Assembly: GCA_947254665.1 (NCBI GenBank)
Contig: CAMYEJ010000017.1
Location: 1 to 14,092 of the forward strand
Length of the DNA stretch: 14,092 nucleotides
Origin: an uncultured Peptoniphilus sp.
GTDB taxonomy: Bacteria; Bacillota; Clostridia; Tissierellales; Peptoniphilaceae
Direction of reading: 5' to 3'
The translations under genes and the position numbers were made by a program. Every line of letters starts with the position of its first letter. Within the stretch, counting starts at the first letter, position 1. Below the pieces are notes generated by a model. The model was given only the letters and a program-made list of their open reading frames with translations, did no database searches and was not told where the DNA came from. This document shows, in pieces, positions 6,607-14,092 of this stretch.

Positions 6607-9600
6607 TTATTTTTCTTTGAAGTAGCTCACGCCGCTTTCAAATATTTCTTGGATATCTGAATCGATATTTTTGTAAAGATCGTCTGTAACTCTTTCTGAG
6701 TGACCCATCTTACCTAGAATCTTACCATCCTTTGACATTATTGCTTCTATGCCATAGTAGGATCCATTTGGAACCACTTCGTATTGGGCTACAACCTGTT
6801 CATTTTCTAGAAATTCTCTTAGTTTTTCTTCATTTACTATGAATCTTCCTTCTCCGTGGGAGATTGGAATCTTGTAGCTATCCTTTTTAAGTTTACTTAA
6901 CCATGGTCCGTTCTTGGTTAGCATATTTGTACTTACAAATCTTGCGATATGTCTAGATGAGTTGTTGAAGGTCAAGGTTGGGTCGTCTTCTTCTATCTCT
7001 TTAATCTTTCCATATGGAAGAAGTCCGGTCTTTATAAGGGCTTGGAATCCGTTACAAATTCCGACTATAAGTCCGTCGTTTTCTTCTAGCATACATTCTA
7101 TGGATTCTCTTATCTTTTCATTTCTTAGTACGTTTGCGATGAATTTACCAGAGCCGTCCGGTTCGTCTCCCATTGAAAATCCTCCAGGAACTGCAAGGAT
7201 GTTTGCTTTTCTAATTTCTTTAGCAAATTCGTCTATGGATTTTTTAATTTCTTCTTCGTTTCTATTTTTAAATAGGACGATCTTCGCTTCTGCGCCTGCA
7301 TCTTCAAGCGCCTTTCTAGTGTCGTATTCACTGTTTGTACCTAAGAATGCAAGGACAAGTGCCTTCACTTTATCCACTTTTATCTTAGATTTAAGTCTTC
7401 TTTCTACCTTTTTATTTTCAATCTTAGTTGGTTCTTCTTCGATTGCTCCTTTGAATACTTGGTCAAGAGTGTGTAGGTAGGCGTCTTTTAAAACTTCTCT
7501 ATTTAATTTTTCTCCATTTACAGTGATCTCATCTTGGAACTTACCAATGGTCTTTATAAATTCTCTGTCTTCTCTATATTCTACGACGAAGCTTGCAAAT
7601 TTATTGGTGTATAGATCTTCTAGTTCCACATCAAATCCTGTGTTTCCAACAGCCATTTCATAGATAGTTGGCAGAATTCCCTTGCTACAAACCTTTATAG
7701 AAATAATATTATTATTCTTTATTTCTTCGTAGATTTTTTTGTAGTTTGTTTTTAATCTATTTAGATCTAGAGTTCCATTTTCGTCGTATTCGATATCTAT
7801 TAATCCGATTTTGCCCATATTTTTAAATTCTGGGCTCACTATATTTTCCACGTCTTCTGTGGTAACTGCAAATGAAATCAGTGTCGGTGGCACGCTTATA
7901 TCTTCAAAGGTTCCACTCATGGAGTCCTTACCGCCGATAGGTGGAGTTTCAAAGAAGGATGATACTTCAAATGCTCCTAGTAGTGATTTAAGTGGTTTTG
8001 ACCAAGATTTTTCGTCGGTTAATTTTTCGTAGAATTCTTGGAAGGAAAGTCTAACTTTGTCGGTTTTTCCTCCTGCTGCCACGATCTTTGAAAGGGATTC
8101 AACCACTGCGTAGTAACCGCCGAGATAGTTACTTTCTTCGCTTAGGTATGGGTTAAATCCGTAACTCATAATGGATGCGGTCTTGGATCTTCCTTCTAGA
8201 GTTGGCACTAGTGCAACCATTGCATCTACTGGGTTTATGCTTTCTCTTCCGCCAAGTGGATGAAGTACGGTTCTTCTTCCAACTGAGGAGTCAAATAGCT
8301 CGATTAAATTTCTCTTAGAAGTTATATTTAAATCTGCTAGATATTTATTTAAATTCTTTGGATCTTTGTCCTTTGATTTTAAAGTCTTAGGGAAGCTTTC
8401 GGAAGTAACTTCCACATTCATGTGCCTACTTGCACCGTTGGTATTTATAAAGTCGTAGCAGAGATCAGCCACAAGTTTGTCCTTGTAGTACATCCTCATT
8501 CTGTTGGTGTTTGTGATATTTGCGACGATATTTGTATCTAGATTTTCTTCGTGGGCATATTTTTCAAACTCTTCCACATCGTTCTTACTTAAAACTACCG
8601 CCATTCTCTCTTGTGATTCGGAGATTGCGATTTCCATTGGAATTAGTCCTTCGTACTTAAGTGGAACATTTTCTAGGAAGATATCCACTCCGTCATGAAG
8701 TTCTCCCACTGCGACGCTTACTCCGCCTGCGCCGAAATCGTTACATTTTTTGATAAGCCTTGTAGCTTCTTCTCGTCTAAATAGTCTTTGAATCTTCCTT
8801 TCTTCTGGGGCGTTTCCTTTTTGAACTTGGGCAGATTCTGTAACGATTGAAGTTGTGCTGTGAGATTTTGATGAGCCTGTCGCTCCGCCGATGCCGTCTC
8901 TTCCGGTTTTGCCTCCGAGAAGGACTACCACATCTCCAGCTTCTGGTTCTAGCCTTACCACATTTTCCATTGGTGCTGCAGCTATTACTGCACCGGTTTC
9001 CATTCTCTTAGCAACATAACCTGGATGGTAGATTTCGTCAACGAGTCCTGTCGCTAGTCCGATTTGATTTCCGTAGGAAGAATATCCGTGGGCTGCTTCT
9101 GTGGTTATCTTCTTTTGAGGAAGTTTGCCCGCCATGGTATTTTTGTCCCTTGGATCAGCAGCGCCTGTTATTCTCATTGCTTGGTAGACGTAACTTCTTC
9201 CGCTTAGTGGGTCACGAATCGCTCCGCCAAGGCAGGTTGAAGCTCCACCGAATGGTTCTATTTCTGTTGGATGGTTGTGGGTTTCGTTCTTGAACATAAG
9301 AAGGTAATCCCTTAGCTCTTCCTTACCACCAATATCTATTCTTGTCTTGATCTTTACTGAGCAGGCGTTGATTTCGCTTGAAACTTCTAGATCTTCTAGT
9401 CTTCCTTTTGCTCTTAGGTACTTGGATAGGATTGTTCCAAAACTCATTAAATTTATCGGTTTTTCAATCTTTAACTCTTCTCTTATCTTTATATATTCGT
9501 CGAAGGAATTTTTAATTATTCTATCAAGCTCTGTCTTTTCGTCGAAATTTATATCTAAAAATGTGTTGAAAGTGGTGTGTCTGCAGTGGTCTGACCAATA

Positions 9601-11487
9601 TGTGTCGAGGATTCTGATTTCAGTTTCGCTCGGATCTCTCTTTTCAGATTTGAAATAATCTCTTATACATTTTAAATCGTCAAGATTCATTGCAAGGGAT
9701 TTTTCTTCTAGGAATTTTTCTAATTCTTCTTCTGAGAAATCAATAAATCCTTCATAGATTTCGTTCTTATCTGTGGTCTTTAGTTCTTTTTTAAGGGTTG
9801 TAGGTATATTTAGAAGCTCAACTCTGTGAGAGTCCACAGGATTTACCAAGAATTTTTCAATTTTCTTTAGTTCTTCCTTGGTTGCTCCTTTTATTTCATA
9901 GACTTTGGCACATTTAGCCGCGATTTTTTCATCTGTAACTAAGCTTACAGTGTCTAGGATTCCTTGTTCCCTTTGGTCGAATTGACCTGGAAGGTATGCT
10001 ACTGCAATGGTGTCTTCCATCTTGCTTTGAAGTTCCATCGCATTTTCGAAGTACGCATCGTCTACGACTTTTTCACTAAGAATGGTGTAGAGAATCTTTT
10101 CGATACCTTCCTTGGACATTTCAAGATCGTACCTATTGTACACTTTTAGTCCCTCTAGTTTTATTCCAAGAGAATTTTCGATTTCACTTTGTATTCCTTT
10201 GGATTCGTGGTCGAATTCGTCCTTCTTCGCAACGTAGACCCTCTTAACTCTAGGACCGATATCCTTTCTATATTCCATATTTTCAAAGGAAACTTCTTTT
10301 ACATCTGAGTATACTGTGTCTATTACTTCGTCGAAATCATCTCCAGAGTAAACTAGATTTAGAACTCTACCGCCGCTGGTCTTTTGAACTCCGTCTTCAA
10401 GTTTTGTTCCGCAGTAGTAGATGCTACTCTTGGTAGGTCCGATGTGGATTTCTTTGCCATTTTCGTAGGAGCCTGGGTAGCCTCCGCTTGCAAGGACAAG
10501 GCAGAGTGCTTTTTTATTATTTACTTTTAAATCTACTTCTTCTAATTTTCCTTCGGAAGTTTTTTGAAGAAGATCTAGTAGGTCATTATCTATTAGTTCT
10601 AGAATTACTTGGGTTTCTGGATCTCCAAATCTTACGTTGAATTCAAGCACTTCAATCTTTTCGTCGGTGATCATAAGTCCGATAAATAGTGCGCCTCTAT
10701 AATTCATGTTTTCTTTTTGAAGTCCTTTTAAAATCGGATTTAAAATTTCTTCTTTTATTCTAGGCATAAAAGATTCTGCCATTAAATTCGGTGCGTAGGT
10801 GCCCATTCCGCCAGTGTTTGGACCGATTTCTCCGGTGTAGACTCTCTTGTGGTCACGAGAAGTTGGCAGAGGTAGGATGGTTTTAGTATCTGTGAGACAG
10901 ATTAAACTCATCTCAAATCCTTCTAAATATTTTTCCACCACCACTTTTTTGTCGCCGTAGACTCCAGCGAATACATCTTTTAAAAAAGATTGTGTTTGGG
11001 ATTTATCTTCGGCAATAAACACGCCTTTGCCTGCAGCAAGTCCGTCTGCCTTAAGTACAACTTTGCCATCTCTTGTAAGTAATTTTTCTGCAAACGCATA
11101 GGCACTCTTTTCATCTTCGAATTCGCTATATTCTGCAGTTGCTATATTATATTTTTCTAAAAATTTCTTTGTATATGATTTACTTGCTTCAAATTTTGAT
11201 GGGAGTTCTTTTGGTCCGAAGATTTTCTTTCCATTTTCTTCAAACTTATCTACTATTCCCAAAGTAAGAGGAAGTTCTGGACCGACAACTGTGTAGTCAA
11301 TATTATTTTCTAATGCAAATTTTAGAAGTCCATCTATATCATCTACTTTTATACCAGTGTTTTCTCCAAGGTTTAAGGTGCCTCCATTGCCCGGTGAAAA
11401 ATAGAGTTTTCTGTCCTTATGTCCTTTTAGAATATTGTGTCCAAGAGCGTACTCTCTTCCACCGCTTCCAACAATAAGTATATTCAT
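6607..11487 (-). CDS. purDL: PurD-PurL fusion: GAR synthetase joined to FGAM synthase
   Basis: One uninterrupted frame encodes two purine enzymes catalysing steps 2 and 4. Numbering starts at the ATG at 11490. Residues 2-415 are PurD: GSGGRE at the N-terminus, ATP-grasp core with DGLAAGKGV (149-157), GPNTGGMGTYAP (223-234) and EFNVRFGDPETQ (283-294), then the C-terminal SGGR segment. From about 416 (KRVYVAKKDEFD) a complete single-chain clostridial-type PurL follows: PurS-like N-domain, SDHCRHTTF (633-641), ETHNHPTEIEPFGGAST, two synthase halves, and a glutaminase domain from about 1374 with C1479 (GICNGF), H1597 and E1599 (GHSER) as the triad. GAR synthetase makes GAR from phosphoribosylamine and glycine; PurL later amidates FGAR using glutamine. 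The second ATG (11487) is preferred because GGAGG lies five bases away, against two for 11490. No other pur gene is nearby. Confidence 0.95.
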   Translation of the reverse strand: MNILIVGSGGREYALGHNILKGHKDRKLYFSPGNGGTLNLGENTGIKVDDIDGLLKFALENNIDYTVVGPELPLTLGIVDKFEENGKKIFGPKELPSKFEASKSYTKKFLEKYNIATAEYSEFEDEKSAYAFAEKLLTRDGKVVLKADGLAAGKGVFIAEDKSQTQSFLKDVFAGVYGDKKVVVEKYLEGFEMSLICLTDTKTILPLPTSRDHKRVYTGEIGPNTGGMGTYAPNLMAESFMPRIKEEILNPILKGLQKENMNYRGALFIGLMITDEKIEVLEFNVRFGDPETQVILELIDNDLLDLLQKTSEGKLEEVDLKVNNKKALCLVLASGGYPGSYENGKEIHIGPTKSSIYYCGTKLEDGVQKTSGGRVLNLVYSGDDFDEVIDTVYSDVKEVSFENMEYRKDIGPRVKRVYVAKKDEFDHESKGIQSEIENSLGIKLEGLKVYNRYDLEMSKEGIEKILYTILSEKVVDDAYFENAMELQSKMEDTIAVAYLPGQFDQREQGILDTVSLVTDEKIAAKCAKVYEIKGATKEELKKIEKFLVNPVDSHRVELLNIPTTLKKELKTTDKNEIYEGFIDFSEEELEKFLEEKSLAMNLDDLKCIRDYFKSEKRDPSETEIRILDTYWSDHCRHTTFNTFLDINFDEKTELDRIIKNSFDEYIKIREELKIEKPINLMSFGTILSKYLRAKGRLEDLEVSSEINACSVKIKTRIDIGGKEELRDYLLMFKNETHNHPTEIEPFGGASTCLGGAIRDPLSGRSYVYQAMRITGAADPRDKNTMAGKLPQKKITTEAAHGYSSYGNQIGLATGLVDEIYHPGYVAKRMETGAVIAAAPMENVVRLEPEAGDVVVLLGGKTGRDGIGGATGSSKSHSTTSIVTESAQVQKGNAPEERKIQRLFRREEATRLIKKCNDFGAGGVSVAVGELHDGVDIFLENVPLKYEGLIPMEIAISESQERMAVVLSKNDVEEFEKYAHEENLDTNIVANITNTNRMRMYYKDKLVADLCYDFINTNGASRHMNVEVTSESFPKTLKSKDKDPKNLNKYLADLNITSKRNLIELFDSSVGRRTVLHPLGGRESINPVDAMVALVPTLEGRSKTASIMSYGFNPYLSEESNYLGGYYAVVESLSKIVAAGGKTDKVRLSFQEFYEKLTDEKSWSKPLKSLLGAFEVSSFFETPPIGGKDSMSGTFEDISVPPTLISFAVTTEDVENIVSPEFKNMGKIGLIDIEYDENGTLDLNRLKTNYKKIYEEIKNNNIISIKVCSKGILPTIYEMAVGNTGFDVELEDLYTNKFASFVVEYREDREFIKTIGKFQDEITVNGEKLNREVLKDAYLHTLDQVFKGAIEEEPTKIENKKVERRLKSKIKVDKVKALVLAFLGTNSEYDTRKALEDAGAEAKIVLFKNRNEEEIKKSIDEFAKEIRKANILAVPGGFSMGDEPDGSGKFIANVLRNEKIRESIECMLEENDGLIVGICNGFQALIKTGLLPYGKIKEIEEDDPTLTFNNSSRHIARFVSTNMLTKNGPWLSKLKKDSYKIPISHGEGRFIVNEEKLREFLENEQVVAQYEVVPNGSYYGIEAIMSKDGKILGKMGHSERVTDDLYKNIDSDIQEIFESGVSYFKEK

Positions 11488-11490
11488 CAT

Positions 11491-11698
11491 TACCTCCTAC
11501 ATACTTATCCACTTTCAATTTATATCTCTCTAATCAAAATATTACCACATATATAGAAAATTTTGTGAAATTTCGAGCGTATAATTCCATATTTTTTCAA
11601 CCATTGTCTGGTGCTTCTTCTTACTTTTAAATATTAAAATTAATAGAAATTTTCCTCGCAATATTTTTTATTATTTACGAAAATATAAAATTTTTGCA
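11491..11698 (-). other. AT-rich leader of the purD-purL gene, no recognised element
   Basis: About 210 bases between the DUF554 terminator and the purD-purL start hold a good GGAGG site but no strong promoter. The best -35-like hexamer is TTGCAA (11699-11694), with only a weak -10 following. I looked for purine, ZTP and glycine riboswitch cores, and for an intrinsic terminator that could act as an attenuator, and saw none. Confidence 0.4.
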
Positions 11699-11724
11699 AT
11701 AAAAAACCAGACTTTCGCCTGGTT
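11699..11724 (-). terminator. Intrinsic terminator of the glycosylase-DUF554 unit
   Basis: The minus strand forms an 8-bp stem beginning AACCAG, with one G-U pair next to the closing C-G, capped by a GAAA tetraloop. It is followed by six T. It starts about seven bases after the DUF554 stop. Confidence 0.92.
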
Positions 11725-11730
11725 AAATCC

Positions 11731-12414
11731 TTATCCCCATATTGCTCCGAATAAAATTCCTAAGAATATAGCAGGGATCATATTTGCACTTTTAAAATCT
11801 CTGATCCTTAACATGGTAAGCCCAATTGCAAGGATAAGTATTCCTCCCACACCGTTTATATTTGCCATAATTGCAGGTGTGAAGAAATCTTTTAAGTATC
11901 TTGCTAGGAAGAATATTCCTCCTTCATAAATCATAAGTGGCACACCGGAAAACATAACTCCAACTCCCAGTGTGCTCGCCAAAATAAACGCGGTTATTCC
12001 GTCAAATACTGATTTGGTTATAAGGAGTGAGTTATCTCCCATAAGTCCAGCGTTTAATGCCCCAATGATGGTAAGAGATCCTACGCAGAGAATAAGCGAA
12101 CCGCTTACAAATCCTTCGACGAAGGTTGAATCTCCTTCTTTTTTATTTACAAGCTTTTGAATGCTATTTCCAAGGGATTCAATTCTCTTTTCTATATCTA
12201 AGTAGGTTCCTATCGCAAGTCCTATGACCATGGCAAGGATTATTTGGATAAAATTTTCTCCCTTTAGGGCAGATTCCATACCTACCACCAGGATTGAAAG
12301 AGATAGACCGGACATAATTTGGTCTTTGTACTTAGAGTTAAGTCTTGAACCTACAAAGTTGCCGGAAAGACCGCCTAATAATATTGCCACAAGGTTTATA
12401 ATAAGTCCCTTCAT
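11731..12414 (-). CDS. DUF554 family integral membrane protein (YqgA/YdfK type)
   Basis: The 227-residue protein is almost entirely hydrophobic, with about six or seven membrane segments (roughly 4-22, 37-49, 56-72, 102-122, 135-155, 160-175, 185-225) and short charged loops. The start GLIINLVAILLGGLSGNFVG, the central GSLTIIGALNAGLMGD and the VFDGITAFILASTLGVGVMFS segment are the conserved features of DUF554 proteins. Their transport or other function is not established. The start is set at the ATG at 12414, whose first base is the last base of the glycosylase TGA (TGATG). A GTG one codon upstream (12417) is the alternative. A GGGG-rich stretch precedes it. It is cotranscribed with, and probably translationally coupled to, the glycosylase, and ends at a strong terminator. 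Nothing in the sequence links it to DNA repair. Confidence 0.93.
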   Translation of the reverse strand: MKGLIINLVAILLGGLSGNFVGSRLNSKYKDQIMSGLSLSILVVGMESALKGENFIQIILAMVIGLAIGTYLDIEKRIESLGNSIQKLVNKKEGDSTFVEGFVSGSLILCVGSLTIIGALNAGLMGDNSLLITKSVFDGITAFILASTLGVGVMFSGVPLMIYEGGIFFLARYLKDFFTPAIMANINGVGGILILAIGLTMLRIRDFKSANMIPAIFLGILFGAIWG

Positions 12415-13289
12415 CACTTAACCCCCAATTTATTATCTCTTCCATAGAAGAATAAGTACTGTTGAGCAAAGCCTGCAGATTTTCCAAAATACTCTCTACC
12501 GAGTATCGCCACTTCAGACTTCTTAACTTCCTTTTTAAAGTATAATTCTTCCATAACTCTTTTGATCCACACATCCACTGGGAATGATTCGCTCCTCTTA
12601 AATGCAAAGAGTAGGATGCAATCGCAGACCTTTGGACCGACTCCAGGAAGTTTCATAAGTTCTTCTCTGGCAAGTTCCAAATCCATGGTGTAGAGAGGCT
12701 CGATTTCAACATCTCCATTTAAAATCATTTGAGAAGCCTTTACAATTCTTTCGTCCCTAAAACCAACCTTTGCAAACTCACGAAGATCTTTTGGATCAGC
12801 CTTGGAAAGAGCCTCCATAGTTGGAAAAGCATAGTATTCTCCATATGGATTTTCTATTTTCTCTCCATACATTCTGCTTATATCCCTAATGGAATTTTTT
12901 ATTCTCTTGATATTGTTATTTGCAGAAATTATAAATGTGATTATGGTTTCAAAAGGCTCTTGGTTTAGAATTCTAATTCCTTCGCCGTAGAGCATGGCTT
13001 CCTTTAGAGTTTCGTCCTTGGAAAGATGAGCCTTTATATCTAGATAGGATCTATTTAAATCAAAATAATCCACCAGGTGAGCGTTGTAAAAATCCTCGTC
13101 CACTCCTTCTAGATGGATGTCATCTCCATCTCTATATACTCGAAATACCCTGTTAAATGCCACATTTATAAATGAACCGTCATCCAACTCGTCCCAACGG
13201 AAGGCTTGACCACATTTAAATATATGGCTCGGTTCAAATGAATCTATATTCTTTAAAATTGTTTCATCAGATGTAAAAATTATTTCCAT
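12414..13289 (-). CDS. OGG1-type 8-oxoguanine DNA glycosylase/lyase
   Basis: It excises oxidised guanine from DNA and nicks the resulting abasic site. The 291-residue protein has an OGG N-terminal domain (about 1-110) with CGQAFRW (26-32), matching the GQ[SA]FRW motif, then the HhH-GPD domain. SANNNIKRI (122-130) corresponds to the NNN segment that contacts the opposite cytosine. The hairpin LPGVGPKVCDC holds K220, equivalent to the Schiff-base lysine K249 of human OGG1, and D239 in FPVDVW is the catalytic aspartate. There is no C-terminal FCL iron-sulfur loop, unlike MutY/Nth. The ATG at 13289 lacks a visible Shine-Dalgarno sequence, and a -10 lies six bases upstream, so the message may be leaderless. 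It is the first gene of a unit with DUF554. An AlkA-like alkyl-base role is less likely given K220. Confidence 0.93.
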   Translation of the reverse strand: MEIIFTSDETILKNIDSFEPSHIFKCGQAFRWDELDDGSFINVAFNRVFRVYRDGDDIHLEGVDEDFYNAHLVDYFDLNRSYLDIKAHLSKDETLKEAMLYGEGIRILNQEPFETIITFIISANNNIKRIKNSIRDISRMYGEKIENPYGEYYAFPTMEALSKADPKDLREFAKVGFRDERIVKASQMILNGDVEIEPLYTMDLELAREELMKLPGVGPKVCDCILLFAFKRSESFPVDVWIKRVMEELYFKKEVKKSEVAILGREYFGKSAGFAQQYLFFYGRDNKLGVK

Positions 13290-13295
13290 AGCATG

Positions 13296-13324
13296 ATTTT
13301 ACCATTAAAATCTAAAACTTTCAC
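13296..13324 (-). promoter_or_regulatory. Candidate promoter placing the glycosylase transcript start at its ATG
   Basis: On the minus strand GTGAAA (13324-13319), a 17-base spacer and TAAAAT (13301-13296), preceded by an extended TG-G, form a plausible promoter. The -10 ends six bases before the ATG at 13289, so transcription would begin at or next to the start codon. Confidence 0.4.
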
Positions 13325-13382
13325 TAAGAAAATCACTATTTTATAATATTTGGCGGCACTTTAAAGGGCGGAACTTTTAAAA

Positions 13383-13407
13383 TAAAAAAGAAGACCGAAG
13401 CCTTCTT
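13383..13407 (-). terminator. Intrinsic terminator of the lipoprotein gene
   Basis: The minus strand forms an 8-bp stem beginning AAGAAG with one G-U pair, closed by C(UUCG)G, a very stable tetraloop. It is followed by a T-rich tract. It lies about 15 bases after the lipoprotein stop. Confidence 0.92.
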
Positions 13408-13421
13408 AGTTTTTCGTTTAA

Positions 13422-14063
13422 TTATTTTACTTCTATTCTATAAATCTTTTCTAGATTTATTGGAACGGAGCTTTCTGGCTCAGTATTCTTAATTTCTCCA
13501 CCGAAGTACACCTCAACAGTCTTGCCTTCTAGACCTTCTGTGGTAGTTTTGCCGTCCTTTTCATTTTTAAAATTGTCGATGGATAGAGATATCGGTTTAG
13601 TAAGTAGATCTTTGAAATAAAATCCATCTTCAATTTTTGTTGCTTCTACCATAATCGAATCTTCTTCTGTCTGTAAAACTTTAGCTGTAAAATGGGCAAC
13701 CCACTGTGGAATTTGTCCATCATCATCCTTAAGCTCGATGTCTTTAAATAAGATCCATCTTTTATCAATCTCTACATTGATATATCCCTTTTCCCAAACT
13801 TGGTAGCCATATCCGGTACCAAAGTTGGATTCGTCGTCTTTTTCTGGCATACTCTTGCCATCTACGGTGGTCTTTATCTCTCCATCAGCAGTGCCACAAG
13901 TTACCATCGCGTTTTCATAACCTGTGTCCGCATAAGTAGTTCCATTGACTTTAACCATTGGCGGATAGGTTTTGCCTGTTTCTTTTGTTTTCGTATCGGA
14001 CTTGCTACAAGCAGTAAATAAAATCATGATGGCAGCCATTAAAATTAAAATAGATTTTTTCAT
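13422..14063 (-). CDS. Surface lipoprotein with DUF3221-like C-terminal domain
   Basis: The 213-residue protein has a type II signal peptide: basic MKK, a hydrophobic stretch (4-15) and the lipobox LFTAC with the lipidated cysteine at 19, so it should be anchored on the outer face of the membrane. A charged linker leads to a first region (about 33-110: YPPMVKVNGTTYADTG, then DDESNFGTGYGYQVW and INVEIDKRWILF) of a type I have seen in small Firmicute lipoproteins. Residues about 122-213 resemble the OB-fold-like DUF3221 domain, with AKVLQTEEDSIMVEAT, a KPISLSIDN strand and a closing GGEIKNTEPES-IYRIEV. The function is unknown. A GGAGGA site precedes the ATG at 14063. The gene is followed by its own terminator; its promoter lies at or beyond the right edge. 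The lipoprotein call is firm, the domain name tentative. Confidence 0.82.
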   Translation of the reverse strand: MKKSILILMAAIMILFTACSKSDTKTKETGKTYPPMVKVNGTTYADTGYENAMVTCGTADGEIKTTVDGKSMPEKDDESNFGTGYGYQVWEKGYINVEIDKRWILFKDIELKDDDGQIPQWVAHFTAKVLQTEEDSIMVEATKIEDGFYFKDLLTKPISLSIDNFKNEKDGKTTTEGLEGKTVEVYFGGEIKNTEPESSVPINLEKIYRIEVK

Positions 14064-14092
14064 ACTTCCTCCTATCTTTATGTATTTTTTAC

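Noticed and set aside
6914..7480. Plus-strand open frame of 188 codons
   Set aside because: It lies antisense within the glutaminase end of purL, is rich in Ser/Ile/Phe from reversed Glu/Lys codons, has no ribosome binding site and matches no family I know.
11487..11490. First ATG of the double ATG as the purD-purL start
   Set aside because: GGAGG is only two bases from the first ATG but five from the second, and PurD proteins normally begin MNILxxGSGGRE, so the second is preferred.
11491..11698. Riboswitch or attenuator controlling purD-purL
   Set aside because: The leader is long enough, but I found no purine, ZTP or glycine riboswitch core and no terminator hairpin with a T-tract inside it; covariance-model search would settle this.
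12338..12607. Minus-strand open frame of 89 codons across the glycosylase/DUF554 junction
   Set aside because: It is out of frame with two well-supported overlapping genes and has no recognisable domain.

Overview
The window is a low-GC chromosomal segment of a Gram-positive anaerobe-like Firmicute. The evidence is the AT-rich intergenic DNA, strong GGAGG ribosome binding sites, a HrcA/CIRCE-controlled groESL operon, a YabE-like G5/3D wall protein and a single-chain PurL of the long clostridial type. Gene content and style fit Peptoniphilaceae-like Tissierellia (Peptoniphilus/Anaerococcus relatives). This taxonomic guess is inference, since there is no rRNA or other marker gene here. Every supported gene lies on the minus strand. 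I see no mobile element, tRNA, rRNA or CRISPR array, and no gene-free stretch exceeds 300 bases.

In transcription order (right to left): a surface lipoprotein gene (13422-14063) with its own terminator; a two-gene unit of an OGG1-type DNA glycosylase followed by a DUF554 membrane protein (13289-11731), joined by a TGATG stop/start overlap; one very long ORF fusing purD to a complete glutaminase-containing purL (11487-6607); groES-groEL (6373-4457) behind a strong promoter and CIRCE operator; a four-gene unit of RNase H, dCMP deaminase, MscL and a NUDIX hydrolase (4247-2144), with two overlapping stop/start junctions; a YabE-like G5/3D-domain wall protein (1872-874) with a strong promoter and WalR-like boxes; and a YfjL-like membrane-anchored protein cut by the left edge (695 to beyond 1). 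Five intrinsic terminators separate these units.

Functionally this is mostly housekeeping: purine synthesis (steps 2 and 4 on one polypeptide), protein folding, nucleotide metabolism and sanitation (dCMP deaminase, NUDIX), RNA-DNA hybrid removal, oxidised-guanine repair, osmotic protection and wall remodelling. I found no undescribed multi-gene system. The points most worth checking are the linkerless PurD-PurL fusion, the cluster of 11-bp-phased TGTWAC half-sites around the YabE-like promoter, the zinc ribbon on the cytoplasmic tail of MscL, and the apparently leaderless start of the glycosylase gene.
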